A stretch of DNA of 49,104 bases from Mesobacillus subterraneus (GCF_000934845.1 NZ_JXIQ01000097.1:1-49104); one strand, 5' to 3'; numbered from the stretch's first letter, positions 14,784 to 23,825 are shown. Notes: generated by a model from the sequence alone, not told the origin. A program made the numbers and translations.

Positions 14784-15852
14784 TTTTAATGAGATTGCCT
14801 ATCCTTTTCCCTGTTTCTCTTTGAGCGCTATTCTTGTTTTCGATCACGTTTCGTTTTATTTCTGGTTTGTATTTTTCAAGGTGAAGATCTGGCTTTATTC
14901 CCCCGTTATGAACGGGATGGCTTTTTTGGTTGCTATTGCCGTTCGACTCTGAATTCTTTTTTTCGTTTATTTTTTCCACAACTGGATTTCCTTGCTGTTT
15001 TACATCCGAACTGCCCTTTGGAAGCACTGGTTTGACTTTCTTTTCCTTTCCTGGAGCTTCTTGCTTTTTCAGCTCTCGTTCCGGTTCCTTCCTTATCGGC
15101 TGCTGGACTTGACTCTCTTGTGCGGCCTTTGGCTGGGCTTTCTGTTCCTTTACAGGCGGTGCAGCAGCAGGCTCTTTTGCCGGAGTGATATTCTTCTCTT
15201 TATACACACCAGCCGTAATCCCCTGCTTAACAGCCTTCTCCCTATCATCATTTGTTGCTTCCACAACCTTAAGGTTCAAATTCTCTTCTGCTGTTGTCTG
15301 TTTAATTTCCGCCACTTTTTGTTCTAATTTTTGGTCCGCTGATTTTCTCGCCTTCGACTTATGAACTGTTGCGATGATCACTGCATTTTGATTAGTGAAA
15401 TAGCCATGGTCTTCTATTTTATCAAGAATCATCTTTGCAACAATGGCAGCATCTTTCTTCCGCCAATCCTCTATTTCTGTGATAATTTGTTTCCCTTCAG
15501 GATTGTATCCATTTATCTCCAGAACCTTTAACTCATCATTGACCGCCATTTCTATGCTCGGGTTAACATCGATGGACATATATGCATATACTTGCCCATC
15601 CTGGTAAATTGGCAGGACTGCGGCCATCATAAGCAGGAGCGCTGCAACCAGTATAAGCGACCTTGCTTTCAGGCTAGTGAAAAAAGGAGCGCGAAATTTT
15701 TTCCTTTTGTCCATTTCTGATTCTGGAAAAAAATCGATTTCCTCCCCGATTTGATAATCTTGCCGAAACTTTCGGGCGCGCAAAAACTCGCCTTCGGGGG
15801 TCAACAATGTTAGGTAAAGATCATTGATGGCAAGGATTACTCCTTTTCTCAT
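14779..15852 (-). CDS. rsgI: RsgI-type anti-sigma factor for SigI
   Basis: A 357-residue membrane anti-sigma factor. The N-terminal RsgI_N domain (MRKGVILAINDLYLTLLTPEGEF, residues 1-45) is cytoplasmic and binds SigI. One membrane helix follows at about 64-83. Outside lies a conserved domain starting VYAYMSIDVNPSIEMAVND, then a long low-complexity region rich in K, E, Q, A and P (about 225-350). The ATG overlaps the sigI stop (ATGA), giving coupled synthesis of sigma and anti-sigma, as in B. subtilis sigI-rsgI. The low-complexity tail probably spans the cell wall. Stress sensing by this tail is inference. Confidence 0.9.
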   Translation of the reverse strand: MRKGVILAINDLYLTLLTPEGEFLRARKFRQDYQIGEEIDFFPESEMDKRKKFRAPFFTSLKARSLILVAALLLMMAAVLPIYQDGQVYAYMSIDVNPSIEMAVNDELKVLEINGYNPEGKQIITEIEDWRKKDAAIVAKMILDKIEDHGYFTNQNAVIIATVHKSKARKSADQKLEQKVAEIKQTTAEENLNLKVVEATNDDREKAVKQGITAGVYKEKNITPAKEPAAAPPVKEQKAQPKAAQESQVQQPIRKEPERELKKQEAPGKEKKVKPVLPKGSSDVKQQGNPVVEKINEKKNSESNGNSNQKSHPVHNGGIKPDLHLEKYKPEIKRNVIENKNSAQRETGKRIGNLIKK

Positions 15853-16604
15853 GTCTCCAACACCCCTTTAATATAATCCTTTAAAAATACATAATCCCCA
15901 ATTAAAATAAGTGCGATGGCAATGATATATTTTCTGTTTCTCTCTATCGTCTTTCTGCTGACATTGACCAATTCTTCAAGTTGTTTGATTGGCATCCGCC
16001 TTTTTTCGAGCAGAAAGTTCTTCAATTCTTCATTTTCTACCATTGCCTTTGCAACGAGCATGGCGTTTTTTCGGGCATCCGCATGTTTTGGCGACTGCTC
16101 CAGCAAATCCTGGAAGGACAAATCAAACTCAGATAATATCGTTTGGAATTGGAGGATTTCTTCTCTTCTCAAGTCCTGTTCTTTCTTTTTCTGAAACTCA
16201 TCAAGTGATAAATTGTCTTCTAGTGTAGACCGGCGCTGTTCTTCTTCATTTGGATCCTGAAAGCTGTCAAAGCTCAAGTATTGACTCCGGCTCTGCTGGC
16301 GGATATAATCAATGACCCTTCGCTTAATCATGACTTCGGCAAAACTCAACAAAGAACTCCCTTTTTCAGATGAATATTTCTGAATTGCTTCATTAAAAGC
16401 GATGAGACCAATGCTAAATTCATCGTCAGACTCATGTATGTACCTCTTGCAGACAGACGAAACAGTCTTGGCAATAAACGGTTTGTAGGAATCAATTAAA
16501 TCTTCTCGAAGATCAGCATCCCCCTGGTGGATTTTCTCAACGGTTTCCTCCAGCGGTCTGCGTTTTTTCTTTGCCATAAACAATAAACTTAGCAATAGCC
16601 TCAC
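15849..16604 (-). CDS. sigI: RNA polymerase sigma factor SigI
   Basis: A 251-residue sigma-70-family factor of the SigI type. The conserved region 2 reads YKPFIAKTVSSVCKRYI, then DEFSIGLIAFNEAI and FAEVMIKRRVIDYIRQQ; the C-terminal DNA-reading part has KQLEELVNVSRKTIERNRKYI. The frame runs upstream to 16646, but the GTG at 16604 has GGAG 7 bases before it and gives the N-terminus VRLLLSLLF, which fits the B. subtilis protein. In B. subtilis SigI acts in heat and cell-wall stress. A SigI-type promoter lies about 145 bp upstream and a TATAAT at 16620-16625, so both autoregulated and basal transcription are possible. Confidence 0.9.
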   Translation of the reverse strand: MRLLLSLLFMAKKKRRPLEETVEKIHQGDADLREDLIDSYKPFIAKTVSSVCKRYIHESDDEFSIGLIAFNEAIQKYSSEKGSSLLSFAEVMIKRRVIDYIRQQSRSQYLSFDSFQDPNEEEQRRSTLEDNLSLDEFQKKKEQDLRREEILQFQTILSEFDLSFQDLLEQSPKHADARKNAMLVAKAMVENEELKNFLLEKRRMPIKQLEELVNVSRKTIERNRKYIIAIALILIGDYVFLKDYIKGVLET

Positions 16605-16748
16605 CCCATTTCTCCACACATTATACCATAACTGTCCATATATCATATGTGGTCAGGTAGGGAGAAAAACAGCATAAGGCGTTCCTGTAGTACTTGAAAT
16701 AGTCTAAATCCTTTCTTTTTTTGAGCGATCGCTTTATCACTAAATGGG

Positions 16749-16777
16749 TACGATTGTACCTGAATGGTTATGGGGGT
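16749..16777 (-). promoter_or_regulatory. Probable SigI-dependent promoter of sigI-rsgI
   Basis: On the minus strand ACCCCC is followed 19 bases later by CGTA. This resembles the ACCCCC / CGAA-like elements described for B. subtilis SigI promoters, including that of sigI itself. It sits just downstream of the terminator of the membrane-protein gene. The elements are visible; use by SigI is inferred. Confidence 0.55.
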
Positions 16778-16781
16778 TTCC

Positions 16782-16820
16782 TAAAAAAATAAAAATTCCA
16801 GTCTGCGATCAATCGGAATT
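16782..16820 (-). terminator. Terminator after the 163-residue membrane protein gene
   Basis: GGAATT and AATTCC arms, about 15 bases apart, followed on the minus strand by TTTATTTTTTT. The stem is short, so moderate confidence. Confidence 0.55.
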
Positions 16821-16850
16821 CATGTTTCTTCTTTTAAACAAACTCTGAAG

Positions 16851-17342
16851 TTATTGTCCATTACGATAAAATCTTAAAATTAGCTTCCTGATCAATAACC
16901 CGATCAATACACCTGGAATTACAAACATCATCGGTAAAAACACAGGGCCGGGAAACATTCCAAATATCTTGATTTTAGGCGAAATCATCAAACCGACAGT
17001 GACAAAATAGGCGGAAAAAACGAAAGGCAAAAAGGTGATTTTTTCCTCCTCCGGCATGACACTCCGATAGGAATCCCACATCGCAAACATATATAGACAT
17101 GGGTAAAACATCAGCCACTGATAATCCATTACCTGCATGGCCATTCCTGTTTCACCAAGGAAACTATACATTATTCCTTTGTTAAAATTACTTTTTACGT
17201 TAACAAGGAACTCGAGGGAAACGAATAATATGCCCTTCACAAGATTGCCCGTTAGCAGTTGGGTGAATCCCGGCAGTGCGATGCTCCACATTACCGCTTC
17301 TAGTTTGGTTATTTTCTTTTTTATCGTCACGACAAGATTCAT
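16851..17342 (-). CDS. Multi-pass membrane protein of unknown function
   Basis: A 163-residue protein with four or five hydrophobic spans. The N-terminal part (KLEAVMWSIALPGFTQLLTGNLVKGILF) recalls the PGxGQ-type turn of TM2-like membrane proteins, where a short loop joins two helices. The rest shows VMDYQWLMFYPCLYMFAMWDSY and a C-terminal hydrophobic stretch ending in RKLILRFYRNG. I do not recognise the family with certainty. The ribosome site is poor for the ATG at 17342 (AAAGGG directly adjacent); the GTG at 17330 is an alternative. It is a single gene between prfC and sigI with its own terminator. Confidence 0.6.
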   Translation of the reverse strand: MNLVVTIKKKITKLEAVMWSIALPGFTQLLTGNLVKGILFVSLEFLVNVKSNFNKGIMYSFLGETGMAMQVMDYQWLMFYPCLYMFAMWDSYRSVMPEEEKITFLPFVFSAYFVTVGLMISPKIKIFGMFPGPVFLPMMFVIPGVLIGLLIRKLILRFYRNGQ

Positions 17343-17462
17343 CCCTTTAGAATATTTATTGGACTTTCATTGTATGAGTGCGAAATTTCTTCCTGCTTCT
17401 ACTTATTTTAGATTGTCCAAATTAGGCTTTGAATTATCACTTTTCCAGATAATTGTTAAGAA

Positions 17463-17488
17463 AAGAGCCGGCCATTTGGCCGACTCTT
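17463..17488 (-). terminator. Terminator of prfC
   Basis: AAGAGTCGGCC / GGCCGGCTCTT on the minus strand, a stem with one G-T pair and a 4-base loop, followed by TTTTCTT. Confidence 0.85.
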
Positions 17489-17493
17489 GATCC

Positions 17494-19071
17494 TTAAGAT
17501 ACATCCATAGGGTTATAAAGTTTTACTTCAGGATTCTTATCCTGGAACCATCTTAAGGCAAATTCGTTTTCAAACAGGAATACTTTTTTACCAAAGCGGT
17601 CACTCACTAACAGGCTTCGAGTGCTAGACAAGTTCTCGTTCACATTGTCGCCTTCAATCCAGCGGGCAATTTTAGAGCCTTGTCGTTCCATCATAACTTC
17701 CACATTGTATTCATTGCGCATCCTGGCTTCAAAAACTTCGAATTGAAGCTGACCGACTGCACCAAGAAGGTACTCTTCCGTTTTTAATGTCTTAAACAAT
17801 TGGATGGCTCCTTCTTGGACAAGCTGCTGGATTCCTTTATGGAAATGCTTTTGCTTCATGACGTTCTTAGCTGAAACCCTGACAAAAAGCTCTGGTGTAA
17901 ATTGGGGAAGCTTTTCATACTGAAACCCTTCCTTGCCAGATACAATCGTATCGCCAATCTGATAGGTGCCTGAATCGTAAAGCCCAATAATATCGCCGGC
18001 AACTGCTTCCTCAACAGTGCTGCGGTCATCCGCCATGAACTGGGTGGACTGCGCTAGCTTTAACGTCTTTCCTGTCCTGCTTAGCAGTACGGTCATCCCA
18101 CGCTCGAACTTTCCGGAACAAATGCGAAGGAAGGCGATCCTGTCGCGGTGGGCCGGGTTCATGTTTGCCTGGATTTTAAAAATAAACCCTGAGAATACCT
18201 CTGAGTTTGGATCTACTTCGCCAACTGTGGAGTTTCTTGGCTGTGGAGCGGGTGCGAATTGAAGATAGGAATCAAGAAATGTCTGGACACCGAATGTTGT
18301 CAAGGCACTGCCAAAGAATACTGGCGTTAATGTTCCATCGATGATCCGTTCCTGCGAAAAATCATTTCCCGCTTCATCCAACAGCATGATTTCTTCTAAA
18401 GTCTGATCGAATAGGGAAGACTCTTTCAGAGAATGCTCCCCTTCAATTTCCCCGTCTTCGTTCAACTTCACAAAGCGTTTGTCCTCATCTACTCGAAATT
18501 GTTCAATTCGATTGTTGAATCGGTCATAAATTCCAAGGAACTCTTTTCCCATGCCAATCGGCCAGTTCATCGGATAAGATTCGATGCCAAGTACTTCTTC
18601 GAGTTCAGCTAGCAATTCCAGTGGCGCTTTCCCCTGGCGATCAAGCTTGTTGATAAAGGTGAAAATCGGAATCCCTCTCATACGGCAAACCTTGAACAAT
18701 TTGAGCGTCTGGTCCTCAATCCCCTTTGCTGAATCGATGATCATCACCGCGCTGTCAACCGCTGTCAATGTTCTGTAGGTGTCTTCTGAAAAGTCCTGGT
18801 GTCCTGGTGTATCGAGAATATTCACCTTAAAGCCATCATAATCAAACTGCATAACACTGGAGGTAACTGAAATTCCACGCTGCTTCTCGATTTCCATCCA
18901 GTCACTTGTCGCAAACTTCCCTGTCTTCTTTGCTTTAATCGTACCTGCGTCACGAATGGCGCCGCCGAATAACAGCAGCTTCTCGGTCAGCGTCGTTTTC
19001 CCGGCATCCGGGTGAGATATAATCGCAAATGTTCTGCGTGATAAAACTTGATCTTGTAATTTTTTCATCAT
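17494..19071 (-). CDS. prfC: Peptide chain release factor 3
   Basis: A 525-residue GTPase close to the 529 residues of E. coli RF3. GTPase motifs are clear: [16 protein letters not shown] (P-loop), [11 protein letters not shown] (switch), [16 protein letters not shown] and FINKLDR. The C-terminal half has [14 protein letters not shown]3 recycles RF1 and RF2 from the ribosome after termination. The open frame extends 78 bases upstream to a TTG, but AAAGGA lies 8 bases before ATGATGAAAAAA, so 19071 is preferred. Ordinary housekeeping gene, monocistronic. Confidence 0.93.
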   Translation of the reverse strand: MMKKLQDQVLSRRTFAIISHPDAGKTTLTEKLLLFGGAIRDAGTIKAKKTGKFATSDWMEIEKQRGISVTSSVMQFDYDGFKVNILDTPGHQDFSEDTYRTLTAVDSAVMIIDSAKGIEDQTLKLFKVCRMRGIPIFTFINKLDRQGKAPLELLAELEEVLGIESYPMNWPIGMGKEFLGIYDRFNNRIEQFRVDEDKRFVKLNEDGEIEGEHSLKESSLFDQTLEEIMLLDEAGNDFSQERIIDGTLTPVFFGSALTTFGVQTFLDSYLQFAPAPQPRNSTVGEVDPNSEVFSGFIFKIQANMNPAHRDRIAFLRICSGKFERGMTVLLSRTGKTLKLAQSTQFMADDRSTVEEAVAGDIIGLYDSGTYQIGDTIVSGKEGFQYEKLPQFTPELFVRVSAKNVMKQKHFHKGIQQLVQEGAIQLFKTLKTEEYLLGAVGQLQFEVFEARMRNEYNVEVMMERQGSKIARWIEGDNVNENLSSTRSLLVSDRFGKKVFLFENEFALRWFQDKNPEVKLYNPMDVS

Positions 19072-19252
19072 TTGATGTTTCCTTTCTGTTTCAAGCAATT
19101 CCTTCAATGCTATAAAATCAATCTTATCTTTCTGGAGGGAAGTTTGCAATCCTGGAAATACATATCATAATTTTCAGTTAATTCTGTTCAGGTATTGCTT
19201 GCCTGCATAAACAGGTCGAATTTTGCCCAGTGGAATCAACCTTTTTACGTAA

Positions 19253-19279
19253 AAGAGCAGCCGATTGGCTGCTCTTCCC
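19253..19279 (-). terminator. Terminator of the 70-residue gene
   Basis: Perfect 10-bp stem AAGAGCAGCC / GGCTGCTCTT with a 4-base loop. On the minus strand it is followed by TTTACG, a modest T run. Confidence 0.75.
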
Positions 19280-19282
19280 TTA

Positions 19283-19495
19283 TTACATTCTCGCTTCGAT
19301 ATCGTTCATAAGCTCATCTATAGTGACAGTGATGTCATTCGTTTTCCTGGCTACTGCAATCGTGAATTCCAGTAACTCTTTATATTTATCTACTGGAATC
19401 ATTGAATTCGTCTTCTCGTATTCATTCATTTTAAGACCGAGATTTTGCAGGATCATAATTGCCTCTTCTATAGATCCTTTCTCCACTTCATACAT
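19283..19495 (-). CDS. Small acidic helical protein, function unknown
   Basis: A 70-residue soluble protein starting MYEVEKGSIEEAIMILQNL and predicted to be mostly helical, with no cysteines and no membrane segment. GGGGGA lies 6 bases before the ATG and a strong hairpin follows the stop, so it is probably a real gene. I do not recognise the family. It stands alone between prfC and the alanyl-tRNA editing gene on the same strand. The 200 bp upstream (19496-19713) hold no further gene. Confidence 0.6.
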   Translation of the reverse strand: MYEVEKGSIEEAIMILQNLGLKMNEYEKTNSMIPVDKYKELLEFTIAVARKTNDITVTIDELMNDIEARM

Positions 19496-19713
19496 TGTGA
19501 TTCCCCCTATTTCTCTGGTTGAATTTCATTATGAAGGAGTGAAACCTTTTTTTAAATGGTAATTTTTTCATTTATCGCTCAATTATTCAATGGGAATAGG
19601 TCTTTTATCTTATGATTTTAGAGATACCAGCAAAACACAAAAGGAAACAGCTTTTTTATAGTAATAAATTACCCCTAAAGAACTACGTCTTATTTCCTGA
19701 AATTTAAGTTTTT

Positions 19714-20883
19714 TTATTGGATGATAGTAGCAATCGCTTTGATAAATTCATCCCCAGGCATCCATTTTCCTCCTCCTTGAACAAGCTGATCGCTGCCTCC
19801 GCCTTTGCCGTCTATTATTAAAAGGGCATGTTTTGACCATTCTTTCAAGTTTCCCTGAGCGTTCTTACCGCGGGCAAAAACAAATTGGAGGTTATCCTCG
19901 TTTTCGGCAACTAATAGGAATACCTTTTCCTCTGCTTGTCCAGTGAGCAATCTTGCAAGCTTTTGAAGTTCCTGGATACTCCTGTTTTGATAAACATGGC
20001 TGACAATATTCCCCGAATTGGCTGCAATCAATTCTGCAGCTTCATATTGAAGCAATTGGCTGCCCATTTCCTCGATGGTCTTTTTCTGCCCTAGCAGTCG
20101 ATTGACAGACGACACCAAATCCTGTTCAGGTGCATTCAGCAGAATCGAGAGTTCCTTAAGGATTGCCTGCTTTTCCCACAGTATGCTCAACACCCTTTGC
20201 CCACATACAAACTCCACGCGGATTAGTTTCTTCTGTCTTTCCCATCCGAGGATTTTCAGATTGCCTGCTTCGCCTGTACTGTTTGGATGGGTTCCACCGC
20301 AGCCATTATAATCGAATTCTGGTATGATCACGAGCCTGATATTGTTTGCTACTGACAGCGGTTTTCTGAGCTTGTATTGCTTTACTTCCTCCCCATCGAT
20401 CCATTTACTAAAGATTGGCCGATTCTCTAGGATTACCCGGTTTGCCAGTTTCTCCACCCTATCAGCTTCCTCCGTTGACAGTTTCTCTGTTTCGAGGTCG
20501 ATTGTAAGCGTCTTTTTCCCTAAATGGAAACTAACTGTTTTATAGCCATACAGCTCTTCAAACGCTGCCGAAAGAATATGCTGTCCAGCATGCTGCTGCA
20601 TATGATCAAACCGGCGGTCCCAATCTATTTCCCCCTTTATTGGCATTCCTTCTTCCAGCGGTTCTTGTATGTAATGGCGTATCTCACCGTCGATTTCCTC
20701 TACACCGACTACCTTTATGCCGTTCAGAACACCAGTATCAAATGGCTGTCCACCACCTGTCGGGTAAAAAGCTGTTTGCGTCAAAACTGCATAGTTCCTG
20801 CCTGATTCATCCGCACCTTGCCTGACTAGCTCGGCTGTAAAGGTTTTGGTGTAAGCATTTTGATAATATAACTTATTCTCCAT
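19714..20883 (-). CDS. Alanyl-tRNA editing protein AlaX, long form with DHHA1 domain
   Basis: A 389-residue free-standing editing enzyme. It has the zinc site of the AlaRS editing domain: HAGQH (H98, H102) and CGGTH (C195, H199). The C-terminal DHHA1-like domain is marked by LLIIDGKGGGSDQLVQGGG near the end. Such proteins hydrolyse Ser- or Gly-tRNA(Ala) made in error. The length fits the long AlaX class that carries the extra C-terminal domain. The start is uncertain: a GTG 12 bases upstream also opens the frame, and AGAGGA lies only 2 bases before the ATG. Tandem array 1 begins 120 bp upstream of its start. Confidence 0.85.
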   Translation of the reverse strand: MENKLYYQNAYTKTFTAELVRQGADESGRNYAVLTQTAFYPTGGGQPFDTGVLNGIKVVGVEEIDGEIRHYIQEPLEEGMPIKGEIDWDRRFDHMQQHAGQHILSAAFEELYGYKTVSFHLGKKTLTIDLETEKLSTEEADRVEKLANRVILENRPIFSKWIDGEEVKQYKLRKPLSVANNIRLVIIPEFDYNGCGGTHPNSTGEAGNLKILGWERQKKLIRVEFVCGQRVLSILWEKQAILKELSILLNAPEQDLVSSVNRLLGQKKTIEEMGSQLLQYEAAELIAANSGNIVSHVYQNRSIQELQKLARLLTGQAEEKVFLLVAENEDNLQFVFARGKNAQGNLKEWSKHALLIIDGKGGGSDQLVQGGGKWMPGDEFIKAIATIIQ

Positions 20884-21002
20884 GTTCCTCTTCACGCTCC
20901 CGATGACAACTTATAAATCCCAGTATACCATTTTCTAGAGCAGGAACTTAATCAGAACGGAGATCGAATGCTAGGTGTATTTACGTGAAAAGGTCTTTTT
21001 TG

Positions 21003-21548
21003 CACCAATACAGCTCATTGGTGACCTCTTTTCCCAACTTCTGGTTTTTTCGTGCACCAATACGGCTCATTGGTGACCTTATTTCCCTAATTTCTGGTTT
21101 TTTCGTGCACCAATACGGCTCATTGGTAACCTTATTTACCTAATTTCTGGTTTTTTCGGGCACCAATTCAGCTCATTGGTGACCTTATTTCCCTAATTTC
21201 TGGTTTTTTCGTGCACCAATACGGCTTATTGGTGACCTCATTTCCCTAATTTCTGGTTTTTTCGTGCACCAATACGGCTTATTGGTGACCCCTTTTTCCT
21301 AATTTCTGGTTTTTTTGAGCACCAATACAGCTCATTGGTGATCTCTTTTTCCTAATTTATGGATTTTTCGAGCACCAATACGGCTCATTGGTGACCTATT
21401 TTCCCGATTTCTGGTTTTTTCGGTCACCAATACAGCTTATTGGTGACCTTATTTCCCTAATTTATGGTTTTTTCGGGCACCAATACGGCTTATTGGTGAC
21501 CTTATTTCCCTATTTCTGGTTTTTTCGGACGCCAATACGGCTTATTGG
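21003..21548. repeat. Tandem hairpin array 1: about 11 copies of a 52-53 bp unit
   Basis: Units start at 21003, 21055, 21108, 21161, 21214, 21267, 21320, 21373, 21425, 21478 and 21530 (last one cut short). Each begins with an inverted repeat, CACCAAT, a 7-base ACGGCTC-like loop, and ATTGGTG. In copies with CGGCTT the stem gains one A-T pair. A spacer follows: ACCTTATTTCCCTAATTTC, then a TGGTTTTTTCG segment. All parts repeat, so there are no unique spacers and it is not CRISPR. Changes concentrate in the loop and spacer; the arms are nearly invariant except ATTGGTA in copy 3 and the end copy. It lies between the 5' end of the AlaX gene and the 3' side of treC. Confidence 0.95.
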
Positions 21549-21659
21549 GTTCAAAAAAGATTTTCCATTAAGAAAATGCTGGGAATTTATCAGACTGCCA
21601 GCAAATTGGATGAGACTACTTAACTTTACAGCCGTCAAAAGGCAGTTGAGGTAACCTCT

Positions 21660-21839
21660 TTGTCCAAACTTGTATCCTTCTTGTTAACTGTCGAAACAAA
21701 AACGACTTTAAAAATTATGGAAGGTATCAATGTAGAACCTAAATGGACACAGTTTACAAAATTGGTATCAAATGAAGCTACTGTTTTACAGGTGAAGCAC
21801 AAGCATCTGATCGAGACCACCGAATCTTTTCAAATATAG
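21660..21839 (+). CDS. Possible 59-residue protein or gene fragment
   Basis: A plus-strand frame starting with TTG, with GAGGT 7 bases upstream. The peptide begins SKLVSFLLTVETKTTLKI and continues with EGINVEPKWTQFTKLVSNEA, a composition typical of real coding sequence rather than antisense noise. I recognise no family. It could be an intact small protein or the end of a decayed gene; an in-frame stop directly upstream rules out a longer version. It lies between array 1 and a truncated membrane gene. Confidence 0.4.
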   Translation: MSKLVSFLLTVETKTTLKIMEGINVEPKWTQFTKLVSNEATVLQVKHKHLIETTESFQI

Positions 21840-21876
21840 TCATAGTATTTAACCATTAAAATAGAGGTGATGTTTT

Positions 21877-21975
21877 GTGGTAAGAACTATTCTAATGATC
21901 ATTGGGGCAATTGTCGTGAGCCGTTTCTTGTTCAGTTTGTTAGCACATCCTGTGCCTCGGAGGGCCTGCCAGTGA
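21877..21975 (+). pseudogene. Truncated small membrane protein, 3' end replaced by a dispersed repeat
   Basis: GAGGTGA sits 6 bases before a GTG start. The peptide begins VVRTILMIIGAIVVSRFLFSLL, a convincing single membrane helix. From the codon after LLA the DNA becomes the dispersed repeat (the match with copy C starts at CACATCCTGTGCCTCGG), and the frame ends in PVPRRACQ. The simplest reading is that an element inserted into, or recombined with, a small membrane-protein gene and cut it off. Confidence 0.5.
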
Positions 21976-22066
21976 ATTCGTTCTTTGACTTTATTGGCAG
22001 GACCGAAGCGTGCCGCAGCTTGACAAGCGACTTGAGGGGCTTTCGTAGGATCTAGACAATTCTCGA
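21944..22066. repeat. Dispersed intergenic repeat, copy B
   Basis: It shares its left part with copy C (CCTGTGCCTCGGA and the segment after it up to CGTTCTTT) and its right part with copy A (TTCTTTGACTT to CTAGACAATTCTCG). It contains an internal inverted repeat, CCTGCCA and TGGCAGG. It therefore links all three copies into one family. Confidence 0.65.
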
Positions 22067-22095
22067 AGTGAATTTTATACTTTCTTAATCTTTCG

Positions 22096-22130
22096 AAAAA
22101 AAGGAGACCTAAATGAAATGGAAGGCCTCC
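22096..22130 (-). terminator. Terminator of the trehalose operon
   Basis: GGAGGCC and GGTCTCC arms (one G-T pair) followed on the minus strand by TTTTTTT, 10 bp past the treC stop. Confidence 0.8.
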
Positions 22131-22139
22131 TCTAATCTG

Positions 22140-23825
22140 TTATTTTGTTAAATGAAATACTATGGACTCATATGGACGAAGAGTAACCCGAGACAGATCA
22201 TTGTTCGTATCAGCATAATTTGAGAGCAGAACTTGTACATGAAAGCCATCTATTCTCACAGTATCTGGCAATTCAAAGACCGTATCTTTTCCATAAAAAT
22301 TGTTTACGACAAGCAACTTTTCATTCTTACCGTTTCTGACATAAGCAAATATCTCAGGGTTTTCTTCAAGGATCAGCTGGTAATCCCCAGATGTGATGAT
22401 GTCATATTGCTTCCGAAGCTGGATCAGCTTTTTATAATGATAGAAAACGGAATTTATATCTGCAAGCGCCTTTTCCGCGTTGACAGTCTGATAATTTTTA
22501 GCGGTGCCAATCCATGGGGTCCCTTTTGTAAAACCGGCATTCTTTTCGGCATTCCACTGAACAGGAGTTCGTGAATTGTCACGCGACTTGCTCTGAAGAA
22601 TTTTCAGGATTTCCTCCTCAGGCATGCCTTCTTCCAATTTCATTTGATACATATTCAAGGATTCTACATCGCGATAATCCTCGATTTTTTCAAAATAAGG
22701 ATTGGTCATCCCTATTTCTTCCCCCTGGTAAATATATGGTGTTCCTTGCATCATATGAATTGCCGTTCCAAGCATTTTTGCTGATTCCCGGTGATATTTC
22801 CCGTCATTACCATAACGAGAGACAATACGAGGCTGGTCATGATTGCACCAGAACAAAGCATTCCATCCTCCGCCTTTATGCATTTCTTCCTGCCATAAAG
22901 ATAAAATCCGTTTAAGTGCGAGGAAGTCGAAATCAGCGAGTGTCCATTTATCGCCATTTTGATAATCAACTTTTAAATGATGAAAATTAAATGTCATGCT
23001 CAATTCTTTACGCTCTGGATTCGAGTATTTGATACAGTTGTCTATTGTGGTCGATGACATCTCACCGACCGTCATGCTGTTATATTTCGAGAATACTTCT
23101 TGGTTCATTTCCTGCAAAAACTCATGAATTCGCGGGCCATCTGTATAAAATTTCCGACCATCTCCAGGAGGAACAGAACCGTCATCATCCGGAAAAGTTG
23201 GATCCTTTGAGATCAGATTGATCACATCTAGTCGGAAGCCATCTACCCCTTTTTTAAACCAAAAGTGCATCATCTCATATACATCATTGCGCAGCTTTTC
23301 ATTTTCCCAGTTCAAATCGGCCTGAGTCACATCGAATAAATGCAGATAGTATTGTCCCGTCGCCTCATCATACTCCCAGGCATTGCCGCCAAATTTGGAC
23401 TCCCAATTAGTCGGGGCGCTTCCATCGTCTTTTGGATCCTTCCAAATATAATAGTCGCGATAGCGGCTGTCCTTTGATTTCTTTGCCTCTTGGAACCACT
23501 CATGCTCAGTTGATGAGTGGTTGACAACGATATCCATGATTAGTTTCATTCCGCGTTTATGGGTCTCTTGAAGAAGACGGTCGAAGTCTTCCATCGTCCC
23601 ATATTGCTCATAAATCTTAAAATAATCTTTAATATCATACCCATTGTCTCGCTGAGGTGAATCATAGATTGGCGTAAGCCAGATGATATCCACCCCAAGT
23701 TGGCTCAAGTATTCCAGTTTGGCGATAATTCCCGGAAGATCGCCTGTTCCATTGCCAGTCGTATCGTAAAAACTTTTTGGATAGATCTGATACACAACCG
23801 ACTTCTTCCACCATGGTTCAGTCAT
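22140..23825 (-). CDS. treC: Trehalose-6-phosphate hydrolase (phospho-alpha-1,1-glucosidase)
   Basis: A 561-residue GH13 glycosidase, very close along its length to the B. subtilis enzyme (called treA/treC there). It starts WWKKSVVYQIYPKSFYDT and has the GH13 core motifs MDIVVNHSS, GFRLDVINLIS (nucleophile Asp), TVGEMSSTT (acid/base Glu) and NHDQPR. It cleaves imported trehalose-6-phosphate to glucose and glucose-6-phosphate. GGAGG lies 9 bases before the ATG. It follows the trehalose PTS permease gene by 33 bp in the same operon. Related oligo-1,6-glucosidases look similar, but the PTS partner and TreR operators settle the assignment. Confidence 0.92.
   Translation of the reverse strand: MTEPWWKKSVVYQIYPKSFYDTTGNGTGDLPGIIAKLEYLSQLGVDIIWLTPIYDSPQRDNGYDIKDYFKIYEQYGTMEDFDRLLQETHKRGMKLIMDIVVNHSSTEHEWFQEAKKSKDSRYRDYYIWKDPKDDGSAPTNWESKFGGNAWEYDEATGQYYLHLFDVTQADLNWENEKLRNDVYEMMHFWFKKGVDGFRLDVINLISKDPTFPDDDGSVPPGDGRKFYTDGPRIHEFLQEMNQEVFSKYNSMTVGEMSSTTIDNCIKYSNPERKELSMTFNFHHLKVDYQNGDKWTLADFDFLALKRILSLWQEEMHKGGGWNALFWCNHDQPRIVSRYGNDGKYHRESAKMLGTAIHMMQGTPYIYQGEEIGMTNPYFEKIEDYRDVESLNMYQMKLEEGMPEEEILKILQSKSRDNSRTPVQWNAEKNAGFTKGTPWIGTAKNYQTVNAEKALADINSVFYHYKKLIQLRKQYDIITSGDYQLILEENPEIFAYVRNGKNEKLLVVNNFYGKDTVFELPDTVRIDGFHVQVLLSNYADTNNDLSRVTLRPYESIVFHLTK

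Noticed and set aside
21388-21654. Plus-strand frame of 88 codons through array 1
   Set aside because: Same reason: a 53-bp period gives no constant peptide, and no ribosome site precedes it.
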